Shown here: positions 7,505 through 15,056 of the stretch, piece after piece
Position numbering within the stretch: the first letter of the stretch is position 1
Layout: the number at the start of each line of letters is the position of its first letter
Source of the DNA: Spirochaetaceae bacterium
GTDB taxonomy: Bacteria > Spirochaetota > Spirochaetia > SZUA-6 > Bin103
Direction: 5' to 3'
DNA length: 19,829 nucleotides
NCBI GenBank assembly: GCA_026710565.1
Contig: JAPOQV010000034.1
Span: forward strand, 1 to 19,829
The notes under the pieces: model-generated
The model's input: only the letters and a program-made list of their open reading frames with translations
Told to the model about the DNA's origin: nothing
Database searches by the model: none
Translations under genes and position numbers: made by a program

Positions 7505-7870
7505 GTGAATCAGACTATCGTGTCGAATGGGAATGGCGAGCAAACTGACCTTCTGGTGCGCCAGGAGGAACTGATTCTGGATGTAACCGAAAGACTCACC
7601 GAGGCACTCGACAACGCCGGGATCACGAAGGGGGAGTTGGCGGAGCGCCTCGGAAAGAGCCCGGGATTCGTCTCACAGGTATTCGGTGGCGGACGGAATC
7701 TGACGCTGAGGACCGTCTCCGACATCGCCGCTGCGCTTTCGCTACGGCCCATGTTGCATTTCGTGTCCGAGCGGGACCCGATGGAGCGAATCGCCGGCGA
7801 CGACGCGCAAGGCGCGCTCCCTGTGCTGCAGGGGCGTCCCGCGGACGCCCCTGCTGAGGTGCTGCGATGA
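7505..7870 (+). CDS. XRE-family helix-turn-helix protein (regulator or antitoxin-like)
   Basis: The GTG start at 7505 gives 121 residues. Residues 27-82 form a classic five-helix XRE/Cro-C1 domain: VTERLTEALDNAGITKGELA, then ERLGKSPGFVSQVF (recognition helix), then LTLRTVSDIAAALSLRP. The turn phrase and the NLTLRTVSDIA segment resemble those of XRE-type antitoxins and small phage- or plasmid-like regulators. The N-terminal 25 residues are polar, and the C-terminal 30 are Ala/Pro/Asp-rich and probably disordered. No toxin-sized ORF with a recognisable RelE, HigB or HipA fold is adjacent, so the likely partners are the two cassette genes upstream. It probably controls the cassette, perhaps through the palindrome at 7456-7470. 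It ends 16 bases from the convergent oxidoreductase gene. Confidence 0.85.
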   Translation: MNQTIVSNGNGEQTDLLVRQEELILDVTERLTEALDNAGITKGELAERLGKSPGFVSQVFGGGRNLTLRTVSDIAAALSLRPMLHFVSERDPMERIAGDDAQGALPVLQGRPADAPAEVLR

Positions 7871-7886
7871 GGCCGAGCTCTGTCAG

Positions 7887-8903
7887 TCAGGACAAGGGCT
7901 CGAGCGGATTGTCGATCTCGATGCGGGCGCCGCGGCGGGCGCTGGCGATGGCGGCGTGGCACATCGCCAGGCTCTTGATGTTGTCCGTGTAGCTGGTGTC
8001 CGACTCGCGGCCGGCTGCCCGTGCGGCGAACATCTCGTCCAGGCATCCGTCGTGGCCGGTGTTGCCGGTGTAGGTAGCGGCCACTTGCCGAGGTCCGGCG
8101 TCCTTCAACCCGATCACGGGGGCATTCTCGCCATCCCAGGTGAGCGTGCCGCGCTCGCCGACGATTCGCCAGGCGGACGGCCATTCGGTGATGTGGCCGC
8201 TGGCGCACCAGCAGCCGCGGTAGGTGAACACCAGGCCGCCGGTCATCTCGAAGATCGCGGAGGCGCCGGCGCCGTGCCGGTACCAGGACCACGCGGGATT
8301 GAACTCGTGGCAGGTGACGGCCAGCGCGTCGGTGCCGGTCATGCAGCGCGCCTGATCGAAGTGGTGGATGGCCATGTCCAGGATCAGCGGGCTATTCATC
8401 TCGCGGCGGAAGTCGCCCTCGAACTGCGGGTCTCGGTAGAAGTCGGCGTTGACGATGCCGATGCGTCCCAGAGTGCCGGCGGCGATCACGTCGCGGATCG
8501 CCATCACGTACCGGAGGTAGCGCCGGTTCTGCATGATCGCGTAGCTGCGGCCGTGCCGGCGGGCAAGGGCGGCCGTCCGTCGCGCCTCATCCATCGTCGC
8601 GGTCATCGGCTTCTCCGTGAACACGTCACAGCCGGCGGCGAGCGCCGACGCGGCGTTGCCGGCGTGCGCGCCGGGCACACTGGTGTCGCACACCAGGCCT
8701 GCGTCGCACCCGGCGAGCGCCGCGCCGATGTCGGCGAAGCAGGGCACCGGGAGCTCGAACTCGCGGGCGTGTTCGGCCGCACGCCCCGCGACCGGGTCGA
8801 CCAGCCCGACCAGCTCCACGTCTGCGCGCGCTGTCAGGTAGCGCAGCCAGACGCGCGACATGCCGCCGCAGCCGGCCAGGATTACCCGTACCGGGGATTC
8901 CAT
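7887..8903 (-). CDS. Gfo/Idh/MocA-family oxidoreductase
   Basis: This 338-residue protein is encoded from the ATG at 8903. The N-terminal Rossmann motif is GCGGMSRVW (residues 11-19), followed by VGLVDP, where the Asp after strand 2 favours NAD. The family-defining EKPM is at 97-100 and supplies the catalytic Lys. The active-site segment LDMAIHHFDQ (175-184) contains the usual Asp and His of the C-terminal alpha/beta domain. Members oxidise or reduce sugars, inositols and amino-sugar derivatives; some open glycosidic bonds via a 3-keto intermediate. It is the third gene of a - strand operon behind two propeller-type proteins, which suggests a role in processing a sugar or glycoside. It lacks a Tat signal, unlike many secreted members. 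No strong Shine-Dalgarno precedes the start. Confidence 0.93.
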   Translation of the reverse strand: MESPVRVILAGCGGMSRVWLRYLTARADVELVGLVDPVAGRAAEHAREFELPVPCFADIGAALAGCDAGLVCDTSVPGAHAGNAASALAAGCDVFTEKPMTATMDEARRTAALARRHGRSYAIMQNRRYLRYVMAIRDVIAAGTLGRIGIVNADFYRDPQFEGDFRREMNSPLILDMAIHHFDQARCMTGTDALAVTCHEFNPAWSWYRHGAGASAIFEMTGGLVFTYRGCWCASGHITEWPSAWRIVGERGTLTWDGENAPVIGLKDAGPRQVAATYTGNTGHDGCLDEMFAARAAGRESDTSYTDNIKSLAMCHAAIASARRGARIEIDNPLEPLS

Positions 8904-8940
8904 GATGGTGCGGGACGATACTCGGGAAGCCGCGCCGTGG

Positions 8941-8966
8941 GTACTACAGGAGAGTACTACAGGAGA
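8941..8966. repeat. 13-base perfect tandem duplication at a gene end
   Basis: GTACTACAGGAGA occurs twice in direct succession (8941-8953 and 8954-8966). On the - strand each copy carries CTCCTGTAG, that is the last Leu-Leu codons and the TAG stop of the upstream gene. A slipped-strand duplication has therefore copied the gene's 3' tip into the spacer before the oxidoreductase gene. Confidence 0.9.
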
Positions 8967-11401
8967 AAGGCGTAGAGGCGGGCGCGCGCCAGCTCGAAGT
9001 GGACGCGCACCGCCCGGCCGCGCAGACCTTCGAGCGGCACGACCGCGGCGTCGACGGCATCACCCTCGAACCGAGCGGAATCGCCCAACGGACGGCCCTG
9101 CTCGTCCTCCACGCGAGCCACGATGGAGCCGCCCCGCTCCGTGGCCGCGTTGATGCGCAGCGCCGCCTGGCCGACGCGGATCAAGCCGGTGGTGAGGGTG
9201 CCCTCGACGTCGTCCGACTCGGCGTGGGCGACGCGATACGCCCGGCCGCGCGCCAGGGCGGGCAGGTAGCGCGTCGCCCGGCCGTCGGCCAGGTGTCCCT
9301 CCCAGGTGGAGAAGTAAGATGTCAGCGCATGACTGGGACGACGCTCACGCAGGTCGGCGGCGTCCCGGAAGTCGCCGGCCATGATGCAGTAGCCATTATG
9401 CCGGGTGTTGACGCCCACGTAGGCGTACAGCCACTCGCCGTCGCGCTCCACGTAGCGGTAGCGGTCGCGGAGCATGCCGCAGTCGAACGATCCGCCCGGC
9501 CCGCGCTCGACCAGCGGCCGGCGGCCGTCCCGGAAGCGGTGGAAGTGCAGCAGGTCCCGTGTCCAGATCAGCTCCGGGTCCTGGGTCTGCTCGATCCCGT
9601 GGTGGAGCAGGGCGGAGCCCAGGTACAGGGTCCGGTCGACGAACGCCTGGTTGATCTTGCCGTCGAGCTTGTCCAGCACCGGCCTGCCGCCGGCGTCGCC
9701 CGAGGTGCCGAAGCGCTGCAGCAGGCCCATCGCGTAGAACTGCGTGCCGGTGCGGTCGAACCGGTCCGGCCCCAGCGCGAAGCGCCGGTGGTAGGTCACA
9801 CCGTCGTCCGTCCACATCACCCCCAGGCAGCGCAGACACATGTGCATGTTGTCGCACTCCGCTCCGTGCGGAGGGTAGGCCGGCGATCCCGGCCGGAAGT
9901 ACCAGAACAGCCGGGGCCGGCCGCCCACGCGTTCCACGTGGCAGCGCATCGACTCCGTGGTGTGCATGAGGTCCATGCCGATGCCGAGATACAGCACCGG
10001 CTCGCGGCTCAGGACCAGGTACTCGTCGCCGCGCTTCTCGAACGGCCAGAACTCGCCCGGCCGCGGACGGAAGCTGCCGTCCTGCGGAGGCGCCGCATCG
10101 TCCAGCACGCCCAGGCCGTCCTGGCGCAGACCGGGCACCTCGTCGCGCTCGGCCGCGGACAGCGTGGCCGCCGATTCGCCGATCCGCAGGCTCTTGCAGG
10201 CGAACGGGAACCGTCCCTTGCCGGAGGCGATGAAGACCTGCTCGATGTCGACCGCGCCGTCGCGCCGCTCGTCGTAGGACCGGAACGTGGCGTGCTCGAT
10301 GTCGTGCGCCAGCTCCCGTTCGCGCGCCGTGCGGGGACCTCGCTCGTCGCTGACGATGTTGTTGGCGGTGCTGCCGGCATAGGCCACCGTGCCGAGCTCC
10401 GGGCGCGTCCATGCGCGCCCGTCTTCGCTCACCGCCAGCATGCGCAGTCCCGCGCGGGTCTCGTGGTCGTGGAGCCGGTCGCCCGCGACCAGGAAGTTCT
10501 CGTACTGCGCCTCCCAGCGGCCCGCGTCCTTGTTCCACTGGACGGAGGTGAACTGCAGGCCCTCTTCCTCGTGCGGGGCGGAGCCGTCGGCCACCGGCGC
10601 CGCAGGGCGCTCGAACGGATCGGGGGCGAACCGCACGCCGCGGACATCGTCGAAGCACCAGCCGTCGACCAGCACCTCGGGGTAGCCTGCCAGGTCCAGC
10701 ACCACCGGCCGCGCGGCGGCCAGAGGAGCCTGTTTCCAGAACTTGCGCACGCAGAACGGCCCAACCGGACTGCCCCCGAACAGGACGCGCAAGCGGATCC
10801 AGTACTCGCCGTCGGGCCATCCGTCGATCGGGAACGCCTGCTCCAATCCGCCGTGGGTGAGGCTGAGCCGCCAGGGACCGGCCAGCGGCGCGGAGCCTTC
10901 GCGCGCGGTGACGTCCACGCTCACGTGGCACCGGTTGACGCGGTGGCCGCGGATGCGGGCGGTGAAGCGCGCCTCCGGCTCGTCCGTGTAGAGCGCCTGC
11001 TGCGGCGCGCACTCGATGATCTGCGCGCCGGCGTCGACGGCGATCACGTAGCGGTGGTCTCGCGGGAAGAAGTCGCTCGGGTCGATCTCCAGGGTGTCGG
11101 TGGCCACGGTGCGACCGCCGGCCGCGACTTCGGCGGCGAAGCGATAGGAGCCCATCTCCCACGCGCCGTTCCAGGTACCGTGTGACGGGTCGAATCGGCC
11201 GTCGTCGACCATGGGGTAGAGGATGGCGAGCTCGATCGCGCCGTCGCGGACCTGGATCCGGTCGGCGTTCACGGCCAGCTCCTGGCGGTAGCCCTGCGGC
11301 TGGATCACCGCGACGCGGGCCGTGAGCTGACCGTCCGGGACGGCTCCTGCGCGGTGCAGGATCAGCCGCTTCCAGTGGAAGTCTTCGTGAACCAGACGCA
11401 T
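8957..11401 (-). CDS. 814-residue multidomain protein, propeller-like, family not recognised
   Basis: The ATG at 11401 follows TAGGA, which also contains the upstream gene's stop codon, 11 bases away. The open frame continues upstream to about 13354, but that part is antisense to two other genes. Residues 1-220 look like one or two beta-sandwich (Ig-like) domains. Residues 230-700 carry repeated W/Y-rich strands (TSVQWNKDAGRWEAQYENF, LSREPVLYLGIGMD, WTDDGVTYHRRF, LIWTRDLLHFHRF) like GH32/GH43/DUF-type five-bladed propellers. The last 110 residues form a further beta-sandwich, ending RARLYAFLL. A Cys/His cluster lies at C516-H520-C522-C525. No signal peptide is visible, so the protein is probably cytoplasmic. 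Its place between a sialidase-like protein and a Gfo/Idh/MocA enzyme suggests glycan or glycoside processing, but I cannot place catalytic acids with confidence. Confidence 0.85.
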   Translation of the reverse strand: MRLVHEDFHWKRLILHRAGAVPDGQLTARVAVIQPQGYRQELAVNADRIQVRDGAIELAILYPMVDDGRFDPSHGTWNGAWEMGSYRFAAEVAAGGRTVATDTLEIDPSDFFPRDHRYVIAVDAGAQIIECAPQQALYTDEPEARFTARIRGHRVNRCHVSVDVTAREGSAPLAGPWRLSLTHGGLEQAFPIDGWPDGEYWIRLRVLFGGSPVGPFCVRKFWKQAPLAAARPVVLDLAGYPEVLVDGWCFDDVRGVRFAPDPFERPAAPVADGSAPHEEEGLQFTSVQWNKDAGRWEAQYENFLVAGDRLHDHETRAGLRMLAVSEDGRAWTRPELGTVAYAGSTANNIVSDERGPRTARERELAHDIEHATFRSYDERRDGAVDIEQVFIASGKGRFPFACKSLRIGESAATLSAAERDEVPGLRQDGLGVLDDAAPPQDGSFRPRPGEFWPFEKRGDEYLVLSREPVLYLGIGMDLMHTTESMRCHVERVGGRPRLFWYFRPGSPAYPPHGAECDNMHMCLRCLGVMWTDDGVTYHRRFALGPDRFDRTGTQFYAMGLLQRFGTSGDAGGRPVLDKLDGKINQAFVDRTLYLGSALLHHGIEQTQDPELIWTRDLLHFHRFRDGRRPLVERGPGGSFDCGMLRDRYRYVERDGEWLYAYVGVNTRHNGYCIMAGDFRDAADLRERRPSHALTSYFSTWEGHLADGRATRYLPALARGRAYRVAHAESDDVEGTLTTGLIRVGQAALRINAATERGGSIVARVEDEQGRPLGDSARFEGDAVDAAVVPLEGLRGRAVRVHFELARARLYAFLL

Positions 11402-11412
11402 GTCTGCTTGTC

Positions 11413-12759
11413 CTACAGGCGCCAGAGTCCGGGCAGGTCGCGATCGTAGCTGATCCGTCCGTAGTAGATGCCCTGCGGCGCCTTCCACTCGTCGCGGAGC
11501 GGAGGGAAACCGTAGGCGCTCGCCACCCGCGCCCCTTCGGCGGGATCGGCGTAGGTGTGGTGGACGTTGCGGGTGCGCACGCGCCACACCACCCACTGCA
11601 CGCGGCCGCCGGCGTGCGGGAGCAGCTTGCCCATGTCGGCCACCGGATCGGTCTCGCGCGGCAGCGTGCCGGTGGCCACGCAGTCGAAGACCTCGTGCCG
11701 GTGGGATGGCCGGAGCGTGTGTGGGTCGAGGTCCCACAGGTACAGCGGGTTGCGGCCCAGGCCGTAGGGTGAGGCCTGCGGATCGCCGCTCAGGAACCTG
11801 AGGACGCCGTCGGGACAGCGGTAGAGCGTGCGCGGACTGCTGGTGGGCGGATCGGCGGACAGCGTCAGGTCGCTCACGTCGGCGAACGGGTCGGCGGTAC
11901 GGACCCAGCCGGTGGCATGGGAGCCGTCCCGATCCGCGGTACTGGCGCGTGTCGCGATGATCCAGCCGTCGCCGGAGCGCGCGATGGAGGCCTCCGAGTG
12001 CCGCCACGGGCCGGGGCCAACGACCAGCGGACCGGTGTCGGTCCAGCGGTAGACGCCCGTGCCGGCGTCGAAGCGGTAGCGCAGCGCTGCGACCCGGCCG
12101 CCGTCGAAGTGATTGACGTCCACCCACTGGCTGCCGTCCTCCGCGTACGGGACCGCCTGGGTGAAGGTCTGGTTCATCCAGCGGACGTCCGCAGCGCAGA
12201 ACCGGGGCCCCTGCTCGCAGCCCTCCTGACGCAACTCGGCTGCCGGCTGCACGATCTCGATGTCGTCCTCGCGGTCGTTCAGGCGGAACTGCACCCAACG
12301 TACGCCCTGCGTCCGCTCCCACAGATCGTGGTCGCGGGACACGGTGCCGGTGGCCGGATCGAACCGCCCCATCGCCTTGATCCGCCACTTGGCCACGAAC
12401 AGGCCGGCGTGCGCGGGCTCCCGTCCGTCGATGAGTGCTCCGCTGGGCAGCCCGAACAGCGCCGGGTGGCCGTGCTGGCGAACGTACGTGGTGCCGGCAC
12501 CGGTGGCGTCCCAGTCGTCGGCCGAGGCGGCCAGCATGCCCTCGGTGACCAGGTCGCCGTCCGGAGCGCCGCGGCGGAGCTGGTAGACGATCGACCGGTC
12601 GTCGTCGACGGCCCGCCAGCCGCGGGTGGCGTACAGCAGCAGCCACGTGCGCCTGCTGGCCTGCAGTCCGTTCGGATGGGCCGGGAACACGTCGTCCGAG
12701 CGGCGCTCGCCGGGCAGCGAGCACTCGTCGATCAGGCGACCGAGCGGTTCGACGGTCAC
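11413..12759 (-). CDS. Sialidase-superfamily-like beta-propeller protein
   Basis: This 448-residue protein uses the GTG at 12759; GGAGAG lies about 13 bases upstream, a rather long spacing. It begins with a sialidase/arabinanase-like blade (FPAHPNGLQASRRTWLLLYA, then RGWRAVDDDRSIVYQLR). Further blades follow: AGLFVAKWRIKAMGRF, QGVRWVQFRLND, WRHSEASIARSGDGWIIATR, VQWVVWRVRT and IYYGRISYD. Strand-turn-strand phrases with Asp/Arg at turns fit a six-bladed exo-sialidase-type fold. The canonical Arg triad and SxDxGxTW boxes are not obvious, so sialidase activity should not be assumed. There is no signal peptide. It is the first gene of the - strand operon, 11 bases ahead of the 814-residue gene, and diverges from the serine hydrolase across 35 bases. 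Confidence 0.82.
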   Translation of the reverse strand: MTVEPLGRLIDECSLPGERRSDDVFPAHPNGLQASRRTWLLLYATRGWRAVDDDRSIVYQLRRGAPDGDLVTEGMLAASADDWDATGAGTTYVRQHGHPALFGLPSGALIDGREPAHAGLFVAKWRIKAMGRFDPATGTVSRDHDLWERTQGVRWVQFRLNDREDDIEIVQPAAELRQEGCEQGPRFCAADVRWMNQTFTQAVPYAEDGSQWVDVNHFDGGRVAALRYRFDAGTGVYRWTDTGPLVVGPGPWRHSEASIARSGDGWIIATRASTADRDGSHATGWVRTADPFADVSDLTLSADPPTSSPRTLYRCPDGVLRFLSGDPQASPYGLGRNPLYLWDLDPHTLRPSHRHEVFDCVATGTLPRETDPVADMGKLLPHAGGRVQWVVWRVRTRNVHHTYADPAEGARVASAYGFPPLRDEWKAPQGIYYGRISYDRDLPGLWRL

Positions 12760-12794
12760 GGCGTCGATGATACTCTCCGTCCGGCATCGGGAAC
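12760..12794. promoter_or_regulatory. Short divergent intergenic region
   Basis: Only 35 bases separate the - strand GTG (12759) from the + strand ATG (12795). Promoters for the two directions must therefore overlap each other or lie inside the opposing genes. I see no clear -10/-35 boxes or dyad. Confidence 0.35.
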
Positions 12795-14087
12795 ATGAGA
12801 CGGATGAGGCTTCGGCGGATGATCGAGATCGGGGGGTTCTTCAGAGCCGGTCTCCTGGCGGCGATCGCGACGATCGGGGCGACCGCGCTTCCCGCCGAGG
12901 AGATCCCTGCGGCGCCCCCGGGGGAGGTGGGGATGTCGAGCGAGCGCCTGCGCGAGATCGATGCCGTCATGCAGCGACACATCGATTCGGGCAAGGTGCA
13001 GGGTGCGGTCACGGCGGTCGCCCGGCGCGGGAAGGTCGTCCACTTCATGGCCCATGGCCTGATGGACGTCGAGCGCGGCCGGGCCATGCAGGAAGATGCG
13101 ATCTTTCGCATGGCCTCCTCGTCGAAGCCCGTGCTCGGCGTGGCGGCGATGATGCTGATCGAGGAGGGGCTCCTGAGTCCGACCGACGAGGTCGCCGCGT
13201 ACCTCCCCGAGTTCAGGGACATGCAGGTCGCCGTGCTCAAGGAGCCCGCGGATCGGGACGTCAGCCCTCTGTACGTGGCGAAGGGCAAGGTGCCCGAGCA
13301 CCGCCTGGTGCCGGCGGAGCGGGCGATCACGGTGCACCACCTGCTGACGCACACCTCCGGGCTGGCCAGCGAGGGCTTGGGCTCGGCGATCGCCGAGCTG
13401 CCGGAACAGGGCCCGGCGGCAACCCTGGCGAGCCGCGTACCGCTCTACGCCGGCATGCCGCTGGACTTTCAGCCGGGCACGCGGTGGGCTTACAGCGCGC
13501 GCGTGGGCCACGACGTGGTCGCCCGCCTCATCGAGGTCGTGTCCGGGCTGCCTTACGACGAGTTCGTTCGCACCAGGATACTCGAGCCGCTCGGCATGAC
13601 CGACACGCACTTCATCCTGCCGCCGGAGAAGGAGTCCAGACGGGTGGTCATTCACGGCCTCGATGCCAAGGCGAAAGGCTGGGATGATCCGACCCGCTAC
13701 ATCTCGGCGTCCGGCGGCTTGTCCAGCACCGCCGCGGACTACCTCCGCTTCGAGCAGATGCTGGCCAACGGCGGCACCCTGTTCGGAAAGCGCCTCCTCA
13801 GCCCGCGATCCGTCGCGACCATGTCCGGCAATCAGGTCGGCGAGCTCTTCGGGCAGGACGGCAAGCAGTCGGGCTGGGGGTTCGGTTACGCCGTGGCGGT
13901 CCTTCTGGACCCGGTCGCCGCGAAGAGCGGCCGCGGCCAGGGAGCCTTCGGCTGGGGCGGGGCGTTCGGCACGACGACCTGGACCGACCCGGAGCTGGAG
14001 GTCACGGCCGTGCTGATGGTGCAGCAGGGCAGCGAAGGCGTGGTCCGCGACTTCGAGAACGCCATCCGTGCGGCGATCATCGACTGA
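12795..14087 (+). CDS. Exported serine hydrolase, beta-lactamase fold (EstB / class C-like)
   Basis: This is a 430-residue protein. The first 35 or so residues are a signal peptide: an Arg-rich start, the hydrophobic run AGLLAAIATIGATA, then a probable cut near ALPA. The catalytic SxxK is S108-S-S-K111 in MASSSKP. The second motif is Tyr233 in WAYSARVGHDV, followed by ARLIEVVSGLPYDEF. The third, GWGGAFGT (386-393), replaces KTG. Tyr-Ser-x without Asn and GWGG in the last box match family VIII esterases (EstB type) and related beta-lactamase-domain proteins better than true penicillinases. It probably acts in the periplasm or outside the cell on an ester or amide. Alternative ATGs at 12804 and 12819 exist; the first keeps the positive n-region. 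It lies 24 bases before the nucleoside hydrolase, so the two may be co-transcribed. Confidence 0.92.
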   Translation: MRRMRLRRMIEIGGFFRAGLLAAIATIGATALPAEEIPAAPPGEVGMSSERLREIDAVMQRHIDSGKVQGAVTAVARRGKVVHFMAHGLMDVERGRAMQEDAIFRMASSSKPVLGVAAMMLIEEGLLSPTDEVAAYLPEFRDMQVAVLKEPADRDVSPLYVAKGKVPEHRLVPAERAITVHHLLTHTSGLASEGLGSAIAELPEQGPAATLASRVPLYAGMPLDFQPGTRWAYSARVGHDVVARLIEVVSGLPYDEFVRTRILEPLGMTDTHFILPPEKESRRVVIHGLDAKAKGWDDPTRYISASGGLSSTAADYLRFEQMLANGGTLFGKRLLSPRSVATMSGNQVGELFGQDGKQSGWGFGYAVAVLLDPVAAKSGRGQGAFGWGGAFGTTTWTDPELEVTAVLMVQQGSEGVVRDFENAIRAAIID

Positions 14088-14097
14088 AGCGGACGGC

Positions 14098-14104
14098 AAG
14101 GAGG
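14098..14104 (+). promoter_or_regulatory. Consensus Shine-Dalgarno (AAGGAGG)
   Basis: AAGGAGG sits 7 bases before the nucleoside hydrolase ATG at 14112, fixing that start. It is the strongest ribosome-binding site in the window and suggests high translation independent of the preceding gene. Confidence 0.8.
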
Positions 14105-14111
14105 GAGAGCC

Positions 14112-15035
14112 ATGAAACGCATGATCATCGACTGCGATCCCGGCCACGACGACGCGATCGCGCTGGTGCTGGCGCACCGGCACGCGCAGGTGGACGGCAT
14201 CACGACCGTGAGCGGCAACGTGCCGCTTGCGGCCACGACCGCCAACGCGCTGCTGCTCACGGCGCTGCTCGATGTCGATACGCCCGTGCACGCGGGCGCT
14301 GCGCGGCCGCTGGTTGGCGAGCCTCAGCACGCCCCGCACGTGCACGGCGAATCCGGCCTTGGCGACGTGACCCGCATGGAGCATGACAGGGTGGTGGCGA
14401 GTGACGACGGGGTCGGGTTCCTGCTGGACGCCGCCGCGCCCGACGTGTGGGTGGTCGCGCTGGGGCCTCTGACCAACGTGGCGCTGGCGATCGAGCGCGA
14501 TCCCGTATGGGTGAAGCGGATCGCCGGCATCGCGCTCATGGGCGGCAGCACCGACGTCGGCAACGTGACGCGGGTGGCGGAGTTCAACGTCTACGCCGAT
14601 CCGGAGGCGGCCGACCGGGGGTTCGGCTCCGGCGCCGACATCACCATGTGCGGCCTCAACCTCACCCATCAGGTCATGACGACCGATGCGGTGGCGGAGC
14701 GGCTGCGCGGCGCGGGCACATCGGTGGCCGGCTTCGCCGCGGAGGTGTTCGACGACCTGCACGGACGGATCGCGACCCTGACCGGCTTCCGGGAAGCGGC
14801 GCTGCACGACCCCTGCGCCGTGCTTGCCGTGACGCACCCGGAGATGATCGAGACGGAGCCGCGCGCGGTCAGCGTCGAGCTCGACGGCACGCTCACCCGC
14901 GGCATGACGGTCGTCGATCAGCGCCGCGGCCTGCGGGGGGATCCCGCCACGGTCAAGGTCGGGTACCGGATCGATGCGGAGCGGGCGCTGCAGGTGGTCC
15001 TGGATTCGTGCGGGGTCGAGCCCGAGTCGGGCTGA
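14112..15035 (+). CDS. Nucleoside hydrolase (inosine-uridine preferring type)
   Basis: This 307-residue protein has the length of the family. The hallmark calcium-binding cluster DCDPGHDDAIA lies at residues 7-17. VVALGPLTNVALAI, then IALMGGS, then AEFNVYADPEAA give the ribose-site segments with the conserved Asn and Glu. LNLTHQV and HDPCAVLAV supply the C-terminal His and Asp. It would hydrolyse the N-glycosidic bond of a ribonucleoside to base and ribose in the cytoplasm. The base specificity (pyrimidine, purine or mixed) is not readable. Its stop TGA is one end of a perfect stem-loop shared with the convergent acetyltransferase gene. The adenosine-deaminase-family gene about 2.7 kb downstream could belong to the same nucleoside salvage theme, but it sits in a different transcription unit. 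Confidence 0.95.
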   Translation: MKRMIIDCDPGHDDAIALVLAHRHAQVDGITTVSGNVPLAATTANALLLTALLDVDTPVHAGAARPLVGEPQHAPHVHGESGLGDVTRMEHDRVVASDDGVGFLLDAAAPDVWVVALGPLTNVALAIERDPVWVKRIAGIALMGGSTDVGNVTRVAEFNVYADPEAADRGFGSGADITMCGLNLTHQVMTTDAVAERLRGAGTSVAGFAAEVFDDLHGRIATLTGFREAALHDPCAVLAVTHPEMIETEPRAVSVELDGTLTRGMTVVDQRRGLRGDPATVKVGYRIDAERALQVVLDSCGVEPESG

Positions 15036-15056
15036 CGCCCCGCACCTGGGGCGTCA
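15033..15056. terminator. Perfect stem-loop shared by two convergent genes
   Basis: TGACGCCCC and GGGGCGTCA form a 9-base perfect stem around the loop GCACCT. The outer three bases of each arm are the stop codons of the two converging genes. The symmetry fits a bidirectional terminator. No T-tract follows on either strand, so it may instead block RNA degradation or act with Rho. Confidence 0.7.

Noticed and set aside
11402..13354. Upstream extension of the 814-residue - strand gene to a 1465-residue ORF
   Set aside because: The extension runs out of frame through the sialidase-like gene and antisense to the serine hydrolase, and its translation is Arg/Pro/Gly-rich low complexity typical of GC-rich shadow frames. 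The ATG at 11401 has a ribosome-binding site.
12756..14837. 693-residue - strand ORF
   Set aside because: It lies antisense to the serine hydrolase and nucleoside hydrolase, both of which carry full catalytic motifs. Its composition (Arg/His/Val-rich, no motif) fits a shadow frame.
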